64,000 bases of DNA from Mactra quadrangularis (lineage: Eukaryota; Mollusca; Bivalvia; Venerida; Mactridae): positions 28,050,011 to 28,114,010 of the forward strand of contig CM046297.1 of the NCBI GenBank assembly GCA_025267735.1, written 5' to 3'. Position 1 is the first letter of the stretch, and each line of letters begins with the position of its first letter. Below, piece after piece: positions 50,401 to 59,905 of this stretch. The translations under genes were made by a program, and so were the position numbers. Under the pieces are notes generated by a model, which did no database searches, was not told the origin of the DNA, and saw only the letters and a program-made list of their open reading frames with translations.

Positions 50401-53400
50401 CAAATTCCTTTAGGTATAATTTTATACATCTAATCAATAATTACAGTCATTTTAGTAAATAACAAGTATATAAATCAAGGCCAAGACGTAGTGGTATAGC
50501 GCAGAATTTCGACTCAGATTTTTTGGTTTGATTCCAGGCCACAATATTCCTCATCGCTCCTTCAAAATTCGAATTTTAATTATAACTTTCCATAGTAGAT
50601 GGAGAAGATAGCAGCTTTAATTATGTAGATACGTTACCTAGTACTGATAAAGAAATGACTAGAAAACTTGGTTGGTTGAGCGTCCGCATAACATGATATT
50701 GAAATGTTTGATTTAATTAAGATATAATTATAAAATATTAAAATTATAATGTATAATATGAAGAGGGTAGATCTCGTTTTAATATGAGGGGTTTTATGTA
50801 ATTTATAATAAATTTACCGTTTCCTCTGGTTTCAAAATATGCAAAAGGACTAAGATCAGTTCTGCCGTGAGAACATTTGAGGTATTTGATCTTTTCCAAA
50901 TGTCAACTATGCACATAAGCCTTCAAATGCTCTTAGACAAAATCCTATTTTAGGTTAAGCCGATTCACATTTACACTCGGACAAAAGAAAGAAAAGGATC
51001 ATCTGAGTAAATTCCAAAATCAGAATTACTTAGTATGTTAACATTCGACTAAAACTATGTAACATGAATATGCTTTTATATTTGGTCTTTTTATCAAAGT
51101 GACATTTTTCTAAGAGCGAGGGCTAAGTATTTCATTATTGGATCAGGACATAATCAAATTTGTACAGAAATAATTAAACATCTTACCACTAAGGCTAATC
51201 TATCATATGACGAAAGTCTTAAACTTGGAAAACACTTCTTATGTCCATAAAAAAAGTTGTAATTTACCAAATAATACAGTCTGAAGTGGGTTATGGATGG
51301 GTTTGTTGATTTAAAGTGCTTCATTCACGATGTCATAAAAATCGATACGTTTTAGAAGGCAATGACCTCTAATATTAGGAAGGAACTATTCACAAGAACG
51401 TAGTTTAGCAAAGTTAAATGATGTTTTTACATGAAAACATTGCTTAGTTTAACTCCAAAGTTTCTCCCAGATATACAAAAGCGACTACCATTAGACCTGT
51501 TGCAACATTATGCTGTAAATAAGAGTTCGTCTTAAATAGCGTTAAGAGGGCAATATCCATTAAACGTTCAGCACAAATACATCTACATTTTGACCACAGC
51601 TTTGCACAGTTGTACAGTAATGTAAGTAACATGATCTCCAACGATAATGGTAAACAAAAATGTTTCGTCCTTTCCAGGCAATTAACTAAAAACATCAAAA
51701 TGCGCATACAAACAGTTCTATTCTTTCCTCAAAAGTTTTAATTGATCCAGATAGATTTGGTCTTTACATCTAAATCATCAGCTAAATGTCTCGTCTATCG
51801 GTAAACTAGGTCATGAGTAATTAAGTTTTGCAGAATGTTCTCAGTAATCTAATCACAAGCTAATGTGTCATCTTTAGAAAAAATGTAAAGGTTATATATA
51901 CGAGAGTTGAATCATTCTTATTGTTTGTCTGCAGTATTTATACTTAAAAGGTCACATGTCTGTATTCTCAGTAAAAATAAATGTGTCTAGTCTCTTTGGA
52001 TTTATGAAAACAATGTTCAAAAAGGTGGATAAATCACCACTTTTAACTATCATGGATATGACAATTGAAGTGTATTTCGTAATATTAGCAGTCCTTTTTA
52101 TAATATTAACGAATGATCTGTTTTAGTATTCAGATGATGACAATAATAGTTGTGATCAATGACTTTTATACGTCGAAGTTTCACAATACAATATACCACT
52201 CTCGTTCTACACACCATTAATTACATAACATTGATATCTTTTTTCATTATCAATATAAGACATAAACGTTGCTGAATCCAGTATGAGTATAAATTGTTCT
52301 ATCTAAGTGTTTTTCCGATGTTATGCACGTCGTCATTGTTGATTATGTTGGTAGTATTCAATGTAATTTTAAGTCAAAATTTTTAGAGAATTGTTATTAT
52401 TCATTTTCCGAAACATGAACTTAAAAGTTAAAGGTATTATCATACATTGTTTGATGTCTGTGTACAGATACCGAAAACAACTTTGAAGATTCATGAAGAT
52501 TTTGTGGGTTTATCTTTTCACTTTTCGAAAGTCAAAGTTTGATAATAAATGAATTGTTCAAGGATGTCTGCGTATAGTTTATAGAGTCGTTTACGTCTGC
52601 CATAAACAACTTTAAATTCCATTTTAACTTTTATTTTGCTTACGGTATTAGAGACTTCATTAACTCTTAAAGCAATTGACATTTTTCTCTTACTAAAACA
52701 ATTAAAAGTAGTGCTCTTAATTGTTTAAACTGTCTGTGATACGTATTTTTATTACTCTCTAAAGTTACTATAGATAGCATCTTGTGTTTTATTGAAGCCT
52801 TTTGTATTGTTTACGATATAAAATTCTTTATATTTCTTATTGATCGAAATGTTATTCACTGTGCTTTGGCAAAGTTAAAAGCTAAAATTAAAAAAAAATG
52901 AGATAAAATAGTCAATAAATTATTTCATCCCAAACATTTATTTAAAATCAGAAAAAAATAACTTGTAATATATACAAACACAAACTTGGAGAAGATAAAA
53001 AAGAGAAGTGTATTGAATTACATGCATGTAAGTCATACATCATAAGTCTAATGGGAAAGTTGGAATATAATACCACGAGAAAAACTGGAATGTAAATTTA
53101 AGGAAAATTACAGGACGAATTTCATTATATATTAGAGAGTACATTGTATTGAGCTTAAGAAAATAAAAATATCGATGGTTGTTCCTTGAAACGTCCAAAT
53201 ACGAGTAAAACAAATACATGTATACAGAAATTTATTGAACTTTATTTCATTTATAAAATCAAAAAGTCTGACTGATCACATCGACAAAATTAATTAACGA
53301 GATAGTTTTGTGTATGTTTGAATATGCCTCATACATGTATACGCATCATCATATATTTGTGCAATATTACATTTAGTGTTTTCTTATCTTATAACTATAA

Positions 53401-56400
53401 TCACTTCTATATTGCATCTATGTTCTATGCAAGTGTTTAACTTGTTAAGTGTTTGGTGTCGTGCTATATGTTTCTTAGATAAATTATATTCAATTGTATC
53501 AACCAGGTACTTTATTTTAGGTGTTTGTTCTGTTTTAACACATATTTTATTGGAAATATTGGAATAGATATCAGGCATATAATGCCTATATACACCCACT
53601 CCATCAATAAAAATTTCATATTATCATCCATATGGAATTCTAAAATATTAGAAGTTAGTACAGTCCATGCTAATATTAATTAATCTCACATTACGTAATA
53701 TTGTTCTGTCTATTTCAGGTAATAGGAGCTGTTGTTTCATATAGACCTTTGTTACGTAATAAAGGAAGTATGTTTGTTATAAATTTAGCTATAGCTGATT
53801 TGTGTATTACTGGTATTATAAGCCCTATGAACATGGTGGGTAAGTAGAACTGTTTGCTTCTTTCATCCTTATAATGTTTTGTGTGTAACAAATAAGAAAA
53901 TTGATGACCAACATTTTGAAATGTAGTCTCTTATACAGTCCTTCCCTTAAACTTTGATCATCAAAATTTAAGCTTTGGTATATAACTTCATTATTAATAA
54001 CAATAGAGCGTAATATATTGTAGTTTATGATAAGAGACTCTACTACCAACCAACCGGATTAAATAAATCGGCCAGAATAGTGTTCATTGATAATAACTTT
54101 ACTTTAAATTTGATCTATCCAAATAGTGTGCGTTTATTATTTCAAACTCAGCTAGGTCATTGTCTGATTCTTTCTTTATATTTTCCAGGTGTAACTCATG
54201 GTCCAAGTTATTTTGTTAACAGAGCATTTTTATGTCATGCTCTGGGAAGTATTTGTACTGTTAGTTGTATTGTCTCCATGTTGTCCATTGCTGCTGTTGC
54301 TGTAAACAGGTAGGCGTTTTAACTTCGGAAGTGCTCGATTGTTTCCGTTAAACTTCGGTTTTAAAAATGATAACTAAATGTTGTTTTAGTTTAGACACCG
54401 ATATTGTTCTATTATGCATGTGTATTGTCTTAAAATTTGTTTATGATTTAAACAGATTGTATTGTATTTTTTTATAATCATTTTATTTCCCCTCTAACTC
54501 TAGTCTGGGATATCTTGAATGTTGTTTGAACAACTTGCATGCAATGTCTAAAGCATCAACACACGGGAAAAGAAACAATGTGCACTTTTATTCAATTCGT
54601 CAAGACAAATTAATGTTAAGATCAAGTCTATTATCTAAGATTTCTATAATAAATTATAAGATACTAGTACCTGGGATCTTATCGTAAAAAGATAATGAAA
54701 CACATGTTTAAGAATTTAAATTATGTGTTTTGCGTGTCAGCATAACTTCGTGCCTATGAATCATCTGTAATTTATGATTGCTTCCAACAGCGCCACAGAT
54801 ATAGGCAGCTTTATATCCGTGTCTTTATGACCCAGAGTATTCAATTTTTCCAGAAACCGTTTTATCTAAACCCAAAATCATTGAAGTTTAAGCTTTATAG
54901 TGTTCTATCTATGACATCATATCTGATTTTGTGAAATCTCTTTAACTAAATTCATTGATCTATTTTACTGGTTATGATATTTCCGATGGTTTTGTGTACA
55001 CGAGGTCGTGCAAAAGCGGCAGACAATTTCAAATAGTTGGTTTCCACAAAATTGAGTAAGAAATATTCAAATCATTACAGAAAGTGCTAATTGTACTAGG
55101 AGTTTGTGCCACTCATAAATGGTTTATCTGTCAAAACTATTTAAGGGGGGCGGGAACCTCGTCCTACAAGCTGTGGACCTAATGTACCATGCAAGACTCA
55201 AAACTCAAAATGGCAACAAAAAGTTCATTTTCATGACTTTAACAATTAGGATACTAATCAAAGATTTTCAAAGATTTTCAAAAAATTGTTCTATTTTGTC
55301 CCACAAACAATGCGTAAGTTAAAATTGACGACCACGTGATGAGCATTCCTGTAAAATAGGTCAATGAAATATTTAATGTATTGTATACAAGTTCGTTTAG
55401 AAATGTATGTTGTTGTCATATTGTTTTATTCCAAATTGATCATTGATCGTCGTTGTTTATGTTTTATTTTGTTCATTGCATCTGCATGACCAGTTGGCGT
55501 ATTTGATTGTTGTAAATATTCCCTTTGTATACCCTATTGTTGTGCTATTATTTTCAGAGCCCTTCAGATATGCTGTCACTTTTCATATGAAGCCATCTTC
55601 ACACTTAAGAAGACTTTAATGTATTGTACAGGACTTTGGTTGCTGGCGATTGTCATAGATCTTCCAATCTGGTTCAGTGTAGGCCATACATTTGCTCTCA
55701 AGGAGATGGGCTGTACTTTTGATAGAACAGCTAATTATCCTTACAGCGTGTTTATGGCATTGTTTAGCACAGTTACACCATTAGTAATTGTCTGTTCGTC
55801 TCATTTGATGGTATATAGATATGTTCACAAAGCAAATGAAAAGTATAAAGCTTACTTAGGAAAGGTAGACGCTAGCCGAAGGCAAGATGAGCGACAGTTT
55901 GCATTTACACTGCTGGTATCGTTCATGGTATTCTTGTTGTGTTGGTCTGTGTATATAAGTGCCATTTTATTTGACTCCAAGGATGAGTGGCCGAAACAGG
56001 TATATGTTGTTGGAACAATGATTGGGCACGCTAATAGTACTATAAACCCAATCATCTATGCCACTTTAAACAGGAATTTTCGACACGGGTATAGTATTTT
56101 TCTTAAACGGCTCACATGTCAAGAGGTTCCAAGAGAGCCAATGCTGAGAGAGCGCAGATTTAGTAATTTTGCAAAAAGTGCTACTTCTACAAGAAAGAAA
56201 TCAATTTCTGATCTGAGATCTACGGCAAGCACACTTGCATCAGATAGCGACAGTAGTTCTAAAAACAGTTTTAAAAAGAATAAAATCACTGAAACAACGA
56301 GAGACACCGAACTTAGTGAGAGCATTAGGGAATATATTTGTGCATCTCAAAAGAGTATTAATGATTTAGAAAATAGCACCAATGAAGGTGAGACATTGGA

Positions 56401-56644
56401 ACAAGGAATTGAACAAAATACTGACAGTGACTCCATCATTGAAAAGGTAGTTTTTGAAAATGACGACGTCGAAAATAATGGCAACATTGACAAAGAGATA
56501 ATATTAAAAATTGATATTGAAAAAGACAAAAATAGTAATTTTATGCAAGAACACACAGATGACTCTGTCATGGAAGAATATATAAATGCCAGTAACAATA
56601 ATACTCAAGAAGATATCCCTGAAGTGGTTAATATTCATATTTAA
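29288..56644 (+). CDS. Class A (rhodopsin-type) G-protein-coupled receptor, four coding exons
   Basis: A cell-surface seven-helix receptor, joined from 29288-29458, 53719-53839, 54189-54309 and 55558-56644 (499 residues). All introns are GT-AG and the phases (0, 1, 2) agree. N-terminus: N21-E-T glycosylation site. TM1 about 36-63 with N55; TM2 73-97 with D84; TM3 from C113 to R138, the standard 25 residues apart; W165 in TM4; extracellular-loop C190; P212 in TM5; C266-W267 in TM6; N301-P-I-I-Y305 in TM7; then helix 8 and C325. The tail (about 330-499) is Ser-rich with RKKS sites, then strongly acidic. TM3, TM6 and TM7 look most like melatonin or moody/Tre1-like receptors; ligand and G protein are unknown. 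Odd residues: A139 after N137-R138, H220 at 5.58 and V269 at 6.50. The ATG context AAAATGG is favourable. Family assignment is by eye. Confidence 0.88.
29466..29918 (+). repeat. 62-68-bp tandem array at the start of intron 1
   Basis: About seven diverged copies of a unit like GTTTATAAAGTCCTGCATG...TGTGTACTTGTTTA...GAAGCC...TTACAG. The first copy begins about 8 bp after the donor. Each unit ends in a splice-acceptor-like TTACAG. Confidence 0.9.
29940..30105 (-). mobile_element. SINE family D, minus strand
   Basis: Reverse complement shows GACGCACGCTTAGGG, B box GAGTTCAAATCCC, CCTTGAGCAAGAATTTTAC and GGTGTAAATAGGTACCTGCG. The same order of segments occurs at 22.8 kb. Confidence 0.75.
30718..30983 (-). 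mobile_element. GGCGGATCCAGGA-type MITE, 266 bp
   Basis: Ends CATGGGCGGTTCCAGC and, inverted, CAGTGGCGGATCCAGG, flanked by direct GTTGT (30713-30717 and 30984-30988). It has G-rich runs next to both ends. The interior matches the copy at 33.6 kb around GCAACA and ACATGTACA segments. A 5-bp duplication would fit hAT5-type elements, but the superfamily is not certain. Confidence 0.75.
30990..31140 (+). repeat. Dispersed repeat segment
   Basis: CAGGGTATCGG..., TTGGCTC..., AAAACCGAGCCA and ATCTCATGCGG...TTACTTGGGC also occur at 59.76-59.90 kb and, more diverged, at 25.4 kb. No coding frame. Confidence 0.65.
31182..31478 (+). mobile_element. SINE family A, full length reference copy
   Basis: Starts with an acceptor-like stem (CCCGGGT pairing with ACCCGGG), A box TAGCGCAGTTGG and B box GGGTTCGAATCCC. 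The body follows, then CGCCGTGAAATGACC, ACGGCGTTAACTCC and an (AATAAA)n tail. The D and anticodon arms are not canonical, so it is a retroposon rather than a tRNA gene. Confidence 0.88.
31567..31998 (+). mobile_element. hAT-type MITE, GATCCGA family, copy 2
   Basis: Starts TAGGGCTGTGGATCGTTGAG and ends CGCAGCAGCCCTA. It aligns along its length with copy 1 at 23.1 kb. Flanking 8-mers ACCTCCCT and ACCCTCCT are similar but not identical. Confidence 0.8.
32000..33550. other. Intron sequence, no gene seen
   Basis: AT-rich. A segment at about 32760-32900 (TGGACACCCCC..., GCGCGCCTCCCTCATAAAAAT) is more GC-rich and faintly like the interior of the 15.9-kb MITE. The open frame at 32878-33156 has no recognisable domain. 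Confidence 0.4.
33558..34111 (+). mobile_element. GGCGGATCCAGGA-type element, 554 bp
   Basis: Starts CAGAGGCGGATCCAGGA and ends CTGGTGCCGCCTATG. Flanking 5-mers TGTTC and TGCTC match at 4 of 5, supporting the 5-bp duplication seen at 30.7 kb. It is the longest copy of this family here and has no transposase frame. Confidence 0.75.
34685..35080 (+). mobile_element. MULE-like MITE, 396 bp
   Basis: Ends CAATCTCCG...CAGATTG are flanked by exact 9-bp direct repeats CCAATATAT (34676-34684 and 35081-35089). A 9-bp duplication is the Mutator/MULE signature. Inverted copy at 60.8 kb; deletion derivative at 16.5 kb. Confidence 0.88.
35517..35932 (-). mobile_element. hAT-type MITE, GATCCGA family, copy 3
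   Basis: Reverse-orientation copy of the 23.1-kb element with CGAGTATCCGAGCACTCGG near its left end and CGGATCGGATCGCCAC near its right end. Both terminal TAGGG motifs are mutated and no duplication is readable. Confidence 0.75.
36452..36797 (+). mobile_element. AGGTACT-type MITE with TTAA flanks, 346 bp
   Basis: Ends AGGTACTCATTCACAGATTT and, inverted, AGGTACTAGTTCACAGATTT; TTAA lies at 36448-36451 and 36798-36801. Like the 10.1-kb element, this is a TTAA-targeting (piggyBac or Kolobok) pattern. An inverted copy lies at 48.1 kb. Confidence 0.85.
36963..37160. mobile_element. CGTAAGTCAA-type MITE
   Basis: Inverted ends TTATCGTAAGTCAA (left) and TTGACTTACGATGATATTTA (right, with its own small hairpin). 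The interior matches 57.7-57.96 kb in the opposite orientation (for example AATATCATATCATAGG on that strand). Confidence 0.7.
37325..37445. repeat. ATC-rich simple repeat
   Basis: Interrupted runs of CAT/ATC triplets. Confidence 0.8.
37955..38160 (-). mobile_element. SINE family C, minus strand
   Basis: Reverse complement contains GGACTGGTAATCATTGCATA, CGCGTTGGTTCAAAT and GAGCAAGAAG segments, in the order seen at 12.95 kb, with small insertions. Confidence 0.65.
38361..38663 (+). mobile_element. SINE family B, full length reference copy
   Basis: The head has CTAGCTCAGTTGGTAGCACG and GTGGGTTCGATTCC. The body contains ACAGCTAAATCCAGAGATTT, TGACCGCCGTTATATGACCT and CTACGGCGTTAACCCCAAC, ending in an A-rich tail. 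This is the best preserved family B copy. Confidence 0.85.
38940..43900. repeat. Large inverted complex of 1.1-kb units in intron 1
   Basis: Two head-to-tail units lie in forward orientation (landmark GGATGGCGACCC at about 39152 and 40234). Two or more units lie in reverse orientation (GGGTCGCCATCC at 42177, GGGTCTCTATCC at 43297). Unit spacing is about 1.08-1.12 kb on both arms. A centre of about 1 kb (40.51-41.53 kb) is not part of the unit. Other landmarks: CATGGTACCATATG, ACTTAATTGATTATGTCGG and GTATACCTCGGCTAACTCCG. A diverged single unit lies at about 49.47-49.69 kb. The open frames inside are short and inconsistent between copies, so the unit appears non-coding. Confidence 0.8.
43985..44175 (+). 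mobile_element. SINE family B, body and 3' end only
   Basis: Contains CTTCTCCCTCCTATCACT, ATTACAGCTAAATCCAGAGA and TGACCGCCGTGATAAGACC. No tRNA-like head. Confidence 0.75.
44180..46580. other. Intron sequence, no gene seen
   Basis: AT-rich. Open frames at 45316-45519 and 45938-46135 have no recognisable domain or clear splice borders. Confidence 0.4.
46585..47205 (+). repeat. Left arm of a second large inverted repeat
   Basis: Segments with ACTACGAACATAATCAACAATG, CATTGGAAAACACTTA, TTTGCTAAACTACGTG and TTCCAAGTTTGAGG are found complemented, in reverse order, at 51.2-52.4 kb. Confidence 0.75.
48131..48475 (-). mobile_element. AGGTACT-type MITE, inverted copy
   Basis: Ends AGGTACTAGTCCACAGATTT and AAATCTGTGAATGAGTACCT, with the same interior as 36.45 kb reversed (for example TACCGTGACATACGGGGTAG). 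The flanks are GATT and CATT rather than TTAA. Confidence 0.8.
49470..49690 (-). repeat. Diverged single copy of the 1.1-kb intron unit
   Basis: TTGATAAAAACGACGCACCG, then AATCAATTTAGTCAATAATTTCG and GATTAAGTCTATA, align with the reverse-orientation units near 41.9 and 43.0 kb. Confidence 0.55.
49920..49975. repeat. A-rich low-complexity tract
   Basis: A/T only, mainly A runs broken by single T residues. Confidence 0.9.
50483..50550 (+). repeat. tRNA-like SINE head remnant
   Basis: GACGTAGTGGTATAGCGCAG resembles an A-box region and GGTTTGATTCCAGGCC a B-box region. No pairing acceptor stem, no CCA and no shared body. Confidence 0.4.
51195..52385 (-). repeat. Right arm of the second large inverted repeat
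   Basis: 51195-51440 and 52120-52385 complement 46960-47205 and 46585-46900 respectively. About 680 bp (51440-52120) is extra in this arm. The open frame at 51444-51707 lies in the extra piece and has no recognisable domain. Confidence 0.7.
52386..53718. other. End of intron 1, no repeat recognised
   Basis: AT-rich. It ends at the well-formed acceptor of exon 2. Confidence 0.5.
53719..53839 (+). CDS. Receptor exon 2 (end of TM1, TM2)
   Basis: Acceptor TCTATTTCAG, donor GTAAGT. Codes V58 to V97 plus the first base of G98. Contains the TM2 signature N-L-A-I-A-D-L. Confidence 0.9.
54189..54309 (+). CDS. Receptor exon 3 (loop 1 and TM3)
   Basis: Acceptor ATTTTCCAG, donor GTAGGC. Codes G98 to R138, with the R codon split AG|A across the intron. 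Carries C113 and a hydrophobic TM3. Confidence 0.9.
55558..56644 (+). CDS. Receptor exon 4 (TM4-TM7 and C-terminal tail)
   Basis: Acceptor TATTATTTTCAG ends at 55557. The exon codes from A139 to the TAA at 56642-56644. Reading starts 61 bp upstream of the first ATG in this frame, so an ORF starting at that ATG would miss 20 residues. Confidence 0.9.
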
Positions 56645-56836
56645 ACCAGAACAATGTTTTAGTGTTGGCATTTATACAAATATTCTGAATGAGTCTAATA
56701 GTGATACAATTGATCAGAGTTTTTGCATTTAAGAGTTCTTATCAATTTCATTAAATTAATGGCAAACAAAACTAAATTAAAAATACGGTGTCAAATTTCA
56801 AAAAGGATGACTGTTACTGACTAATCATGACATTTC

Positions 56837-56842
56837 AATAAA
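56837..56842 (+). terminator. Candidate polyadenylation signal of the receptor gene
   Basis: AATAAA 193 bp after the stop codon, at a usual 3' UTR distance. A second one lies near 57711. Confidence 0.45.
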
Positions 56843-56909
56843 TGCTCTGTCTACATTCTATTGTATTATCGAGGATGTATATATGTTCATCTGCATGATT
56901 ATGTGTTTT

Positions 56910-56965
56910 ATAGTCCGACAATATTAACCTGAACTTGACCTTTATGCAAGAATATATTATTCTGT
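56910..56965 (+). mobile_element. End fragment of the TATAGTGCG-type MITE
   Basis: TATAGTCCGACAATATTAAC followed by CTTGACCTTTATGCAAGAAT matches the left end at 8.78 kb. The rest is missing. Confidence 0.55.
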
Positions 56966-57734
56966 CTATTTTTGTCTTCGTTTGTAAAAAACGCTTTATC
57001 GGAAGCTTTCGGCAAAATACATGTACTAAACAATTAATTTGGTTTAAATAAGAATAGATACTTTAAAACTGTGTCACAACATAACGGACTTACGTTTTTC
57101 CTTAAAAAAAGAGTGCTTTCAAAATTAAAAGTTCTATAACATGCCCTGTTTGCAAACTTGATTTATAGTCAAATAGATTGTTACAAACTCGTGAATAAAC
57201 GTATACACGCATTACATACATGTAAGTAAAGTGTGTAATTATTATAATAATGTAGTTCAAGCTCAGGTTAATATCGTCGCACTATATCTCTCTCTATCCC
57301 CTGCATGATTTAATTCTATGTTGTTTAGGATGCCTTTGAATGATTATTGAATAGTTTTATTGGTGTGTTTCATTTGCATTTTAGAACTTTTTCTGTTTTT
57401 GCTTCTATAGGGTAACAACGATAGCTAGTCTCATTCTGGTATATGTAGGAATGACTTCAATCATGTATAGTACAAGTGGAAAAAATATCAATGGTTCAGT
57501 GCAAAAATAACTAAACTATGTATAATTATTGAAGAACAAACTTTGTTTTGTTCTCAACTATAAATAGAATGTTACATTGCATAAATTAGTTTTACATGCT
57601 TCTCTGTTTAAGGTAGAGTTCCCATAACTGCTACTGTCAAACTTCTGGAGATATCGAGTCATATCGACAAATACGTATGCAGTGTGATTCTTATACATTA
57701 GTCCATTTTCAATAAAATGTTTTAAAAAACATTT

Positions 57735-57965
57735 ATGTGGATAAAAAAATTTACGAAAAAAAATCTTCGTAAGTCAAAAGCAAGAAACATTAAAAATACT
57801 CTTAATTTTTGGCTTATCAATTCCAAATAGTATAGAATTGTGTAGAATATTGTATACCTTTTGAATATCATATCATAGTTATGCTTATTATCAATCTGAC
57901 TGCTAATTATATGAAATTGACTTACGATAACTTTTTTCGTAAGAATTTTTGTGAAAAGGAGCACT
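57735..57965. mobile_element. CGTAAGTCAA-type MITE, second copy
   Basis: Left part ATCTTCGTAAGTCAAAAGC and right part GAAATTGACTTACGATAAC are inverted. GTAAGAATTTTTGTGAAAAG follows, also seen at 37.14 kb. Opposite orientation to that copy. Confidence 0.7.
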
Positions 57966-58726
57966 GGACTGTAATTATGATAAAATTAATAACAAAAATC
58001 TTATTTCCTATATACTCGTATAATGGGAATTCTACCTTAAAACATTTTAGACGTATTAACTTCCTAAATGTCTATAACTGAAAAACAGTGAAGACCAGAT
58101 ACCTGTATGAGACTAAGTGTCGTTGTCAAATTGCATGGTTCCTCATTGATTTTCAAGACTATGCAATTATTTATTCATATTGAATAAATCATTGTTATAT
58201 TTATAGACCTTATATTTTTAGACGCATTTGCTATCAATGTATCATTAAACAAGCAACAATGTTACATGTAATCGAGAGATCTTACTTTTGACAGTTTCAT
58301 TAATTGCGTACAAACAAATATCGTTGTATTGCCAGTGAACTGAAATTTCAGATTTAACTAACAGCGTATAATTCCAATGCGATATTGTTATACAATGAAG
58401 TTCTCGATAGACTTAATAGCAGGGACATATTCTTCTCAATTTAAGCATCATATGACATAGAATTAGTTATTTTATTATACAATATCTTTTGTTCAACCTA
58501 ATAGCATTTCAACAATTTATTAGTGCAGGAAGTCTCATATTTTCTATTTTATTATACGGGGCACCAACAAAAGTTCATAGTTCATTGTACCTTTTTTTGT
58601 CAATAGAGACATGTGAATTTTATCCAGGCACTGCATTTTGGGTTGACTATCATAGTTTTGAATCCTGTAGTTAGATGCACTGACAAATATGATAAATATC
58701 TTCACAATGGTTTAAAATTGTCAGTG

Positions 58727-59014
58727 TCTATCCATTTAAGAATATTTGTGTGTGACGTCACTTTTATGTATATCCGTGTAAGAATAATAATGCATGATGT
58801 CACTCATTATGTCTATCCATTTAAGAATATTTGTGTGTGACGTCACTTTCATGTATATCCGTGTAAGAATAATAATGTGTGATGTCACTCATTATGTCTA
58901 TCCATTTAAGAATATTTGTGTGTGACGTCACTTTCATGTATATCCGTGTAAGAATAATAATGTGTGATGTCACTCATTATGTCTATCCGTTTAAGAATAT
59001 TAGTGTGACGTCAC
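58727..59014 (+). repeat. 85-bp minisatellite with CRE palindromes
   Basis: About 3.5 nearly identical units. Each carries one perfect TGACGTCA (58753-58760, 58838-58845, 58923-58930, 59006-59013); the full units also carry a TGATGTCA variant. TGACGTCA is the consensus cAMP-response element bound by CREB/ATF factors. The array lies about 2.1 kb downstream of the receptor stop codon. Whether it acts as an enhancer is not shown. Confidence 0.9.
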
Positions 59015-59764
59015 TTAACTTGTCATCATCTATATAGAACTAATGCGTGACCTCACACCTGATGTCGAACACGTTATGTTAAAAACGTATGACATCACTG
59101 CGTGGGAATGGAAATTCGACAAAACATGACAAGTACACGTAAAAGTGTAGATCCATTAAATATACATCGGGAATATAGTGGTGCTGTGCATTTAGATGTC
59201 TGATTTCAATGAGATATTGTTATACAATAAATTTTCGATATACCTAATAGCAGAACAATCATTATTGAGACCTTTTTCTTCTCAAATTAAGCATTTGGGA
59301 CTTAATCGACAAATAAGCATGCTTTTCCAATAACACTTGTGGCGGTTACAATAGTTCATAGTTGATTCAAAGATGAGATGACCTTATCAACGTCTCAAGA
59401 TGGATGATAAGATCTATCCAAACCTACTCTTTCATATAACGGCATCATATAACTTTCATCTATTGAATGTATAATTAACAGAGAACATGTCATTGTTTAA
59501 AATCACGTTGATGTCTTCAAGTTATTCTGACATTTCATTGTTATTGTCGATTGTCGGAAATGGTTCAGACATTTCCTTTAGGCCAATATCAACAATTATA
59601 CATAACTATATTCATTAGTTTCCAATGGATGTACTTGAGACTTCTAAATCTTAGAATTCAGGAACTTGCTGATGAATGAATATTTCGTGTCTGCTTTGAT
59701 AAACTTAAATGCAAGAGAAAGAAGCATGAAACAAGAATTTCTACCTATTTTCTGAGTCACATAT

Positions 59765-59905
59765 CGGATCAGGGTGTCGGATAAAATTAACAATAAGTTG
59801 GTTAAGCAATTTGCATTACCCCTAAAAACCGAGTCAGTCCGATTCAAGACGATGCAAAATCTCATGCGGATTACTTGGGCTATATCATTGAAATCGGCGT
59901 GATTG
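59765..59905 (+). repeat. Dispersed repeat segment
   Basis: Shares CAGGGTGTCGG, ACCGAGTCAGTCCGATTC and ATCTCATGCGGATTACTTGG with about 30.99-31.14 kb. Confidence 0.65.

Noticed and set aside
58489..58840. Open frames overlapping the CRE minisatellite
   Set aside because: They read into the tandem repeat and have no homologous character.
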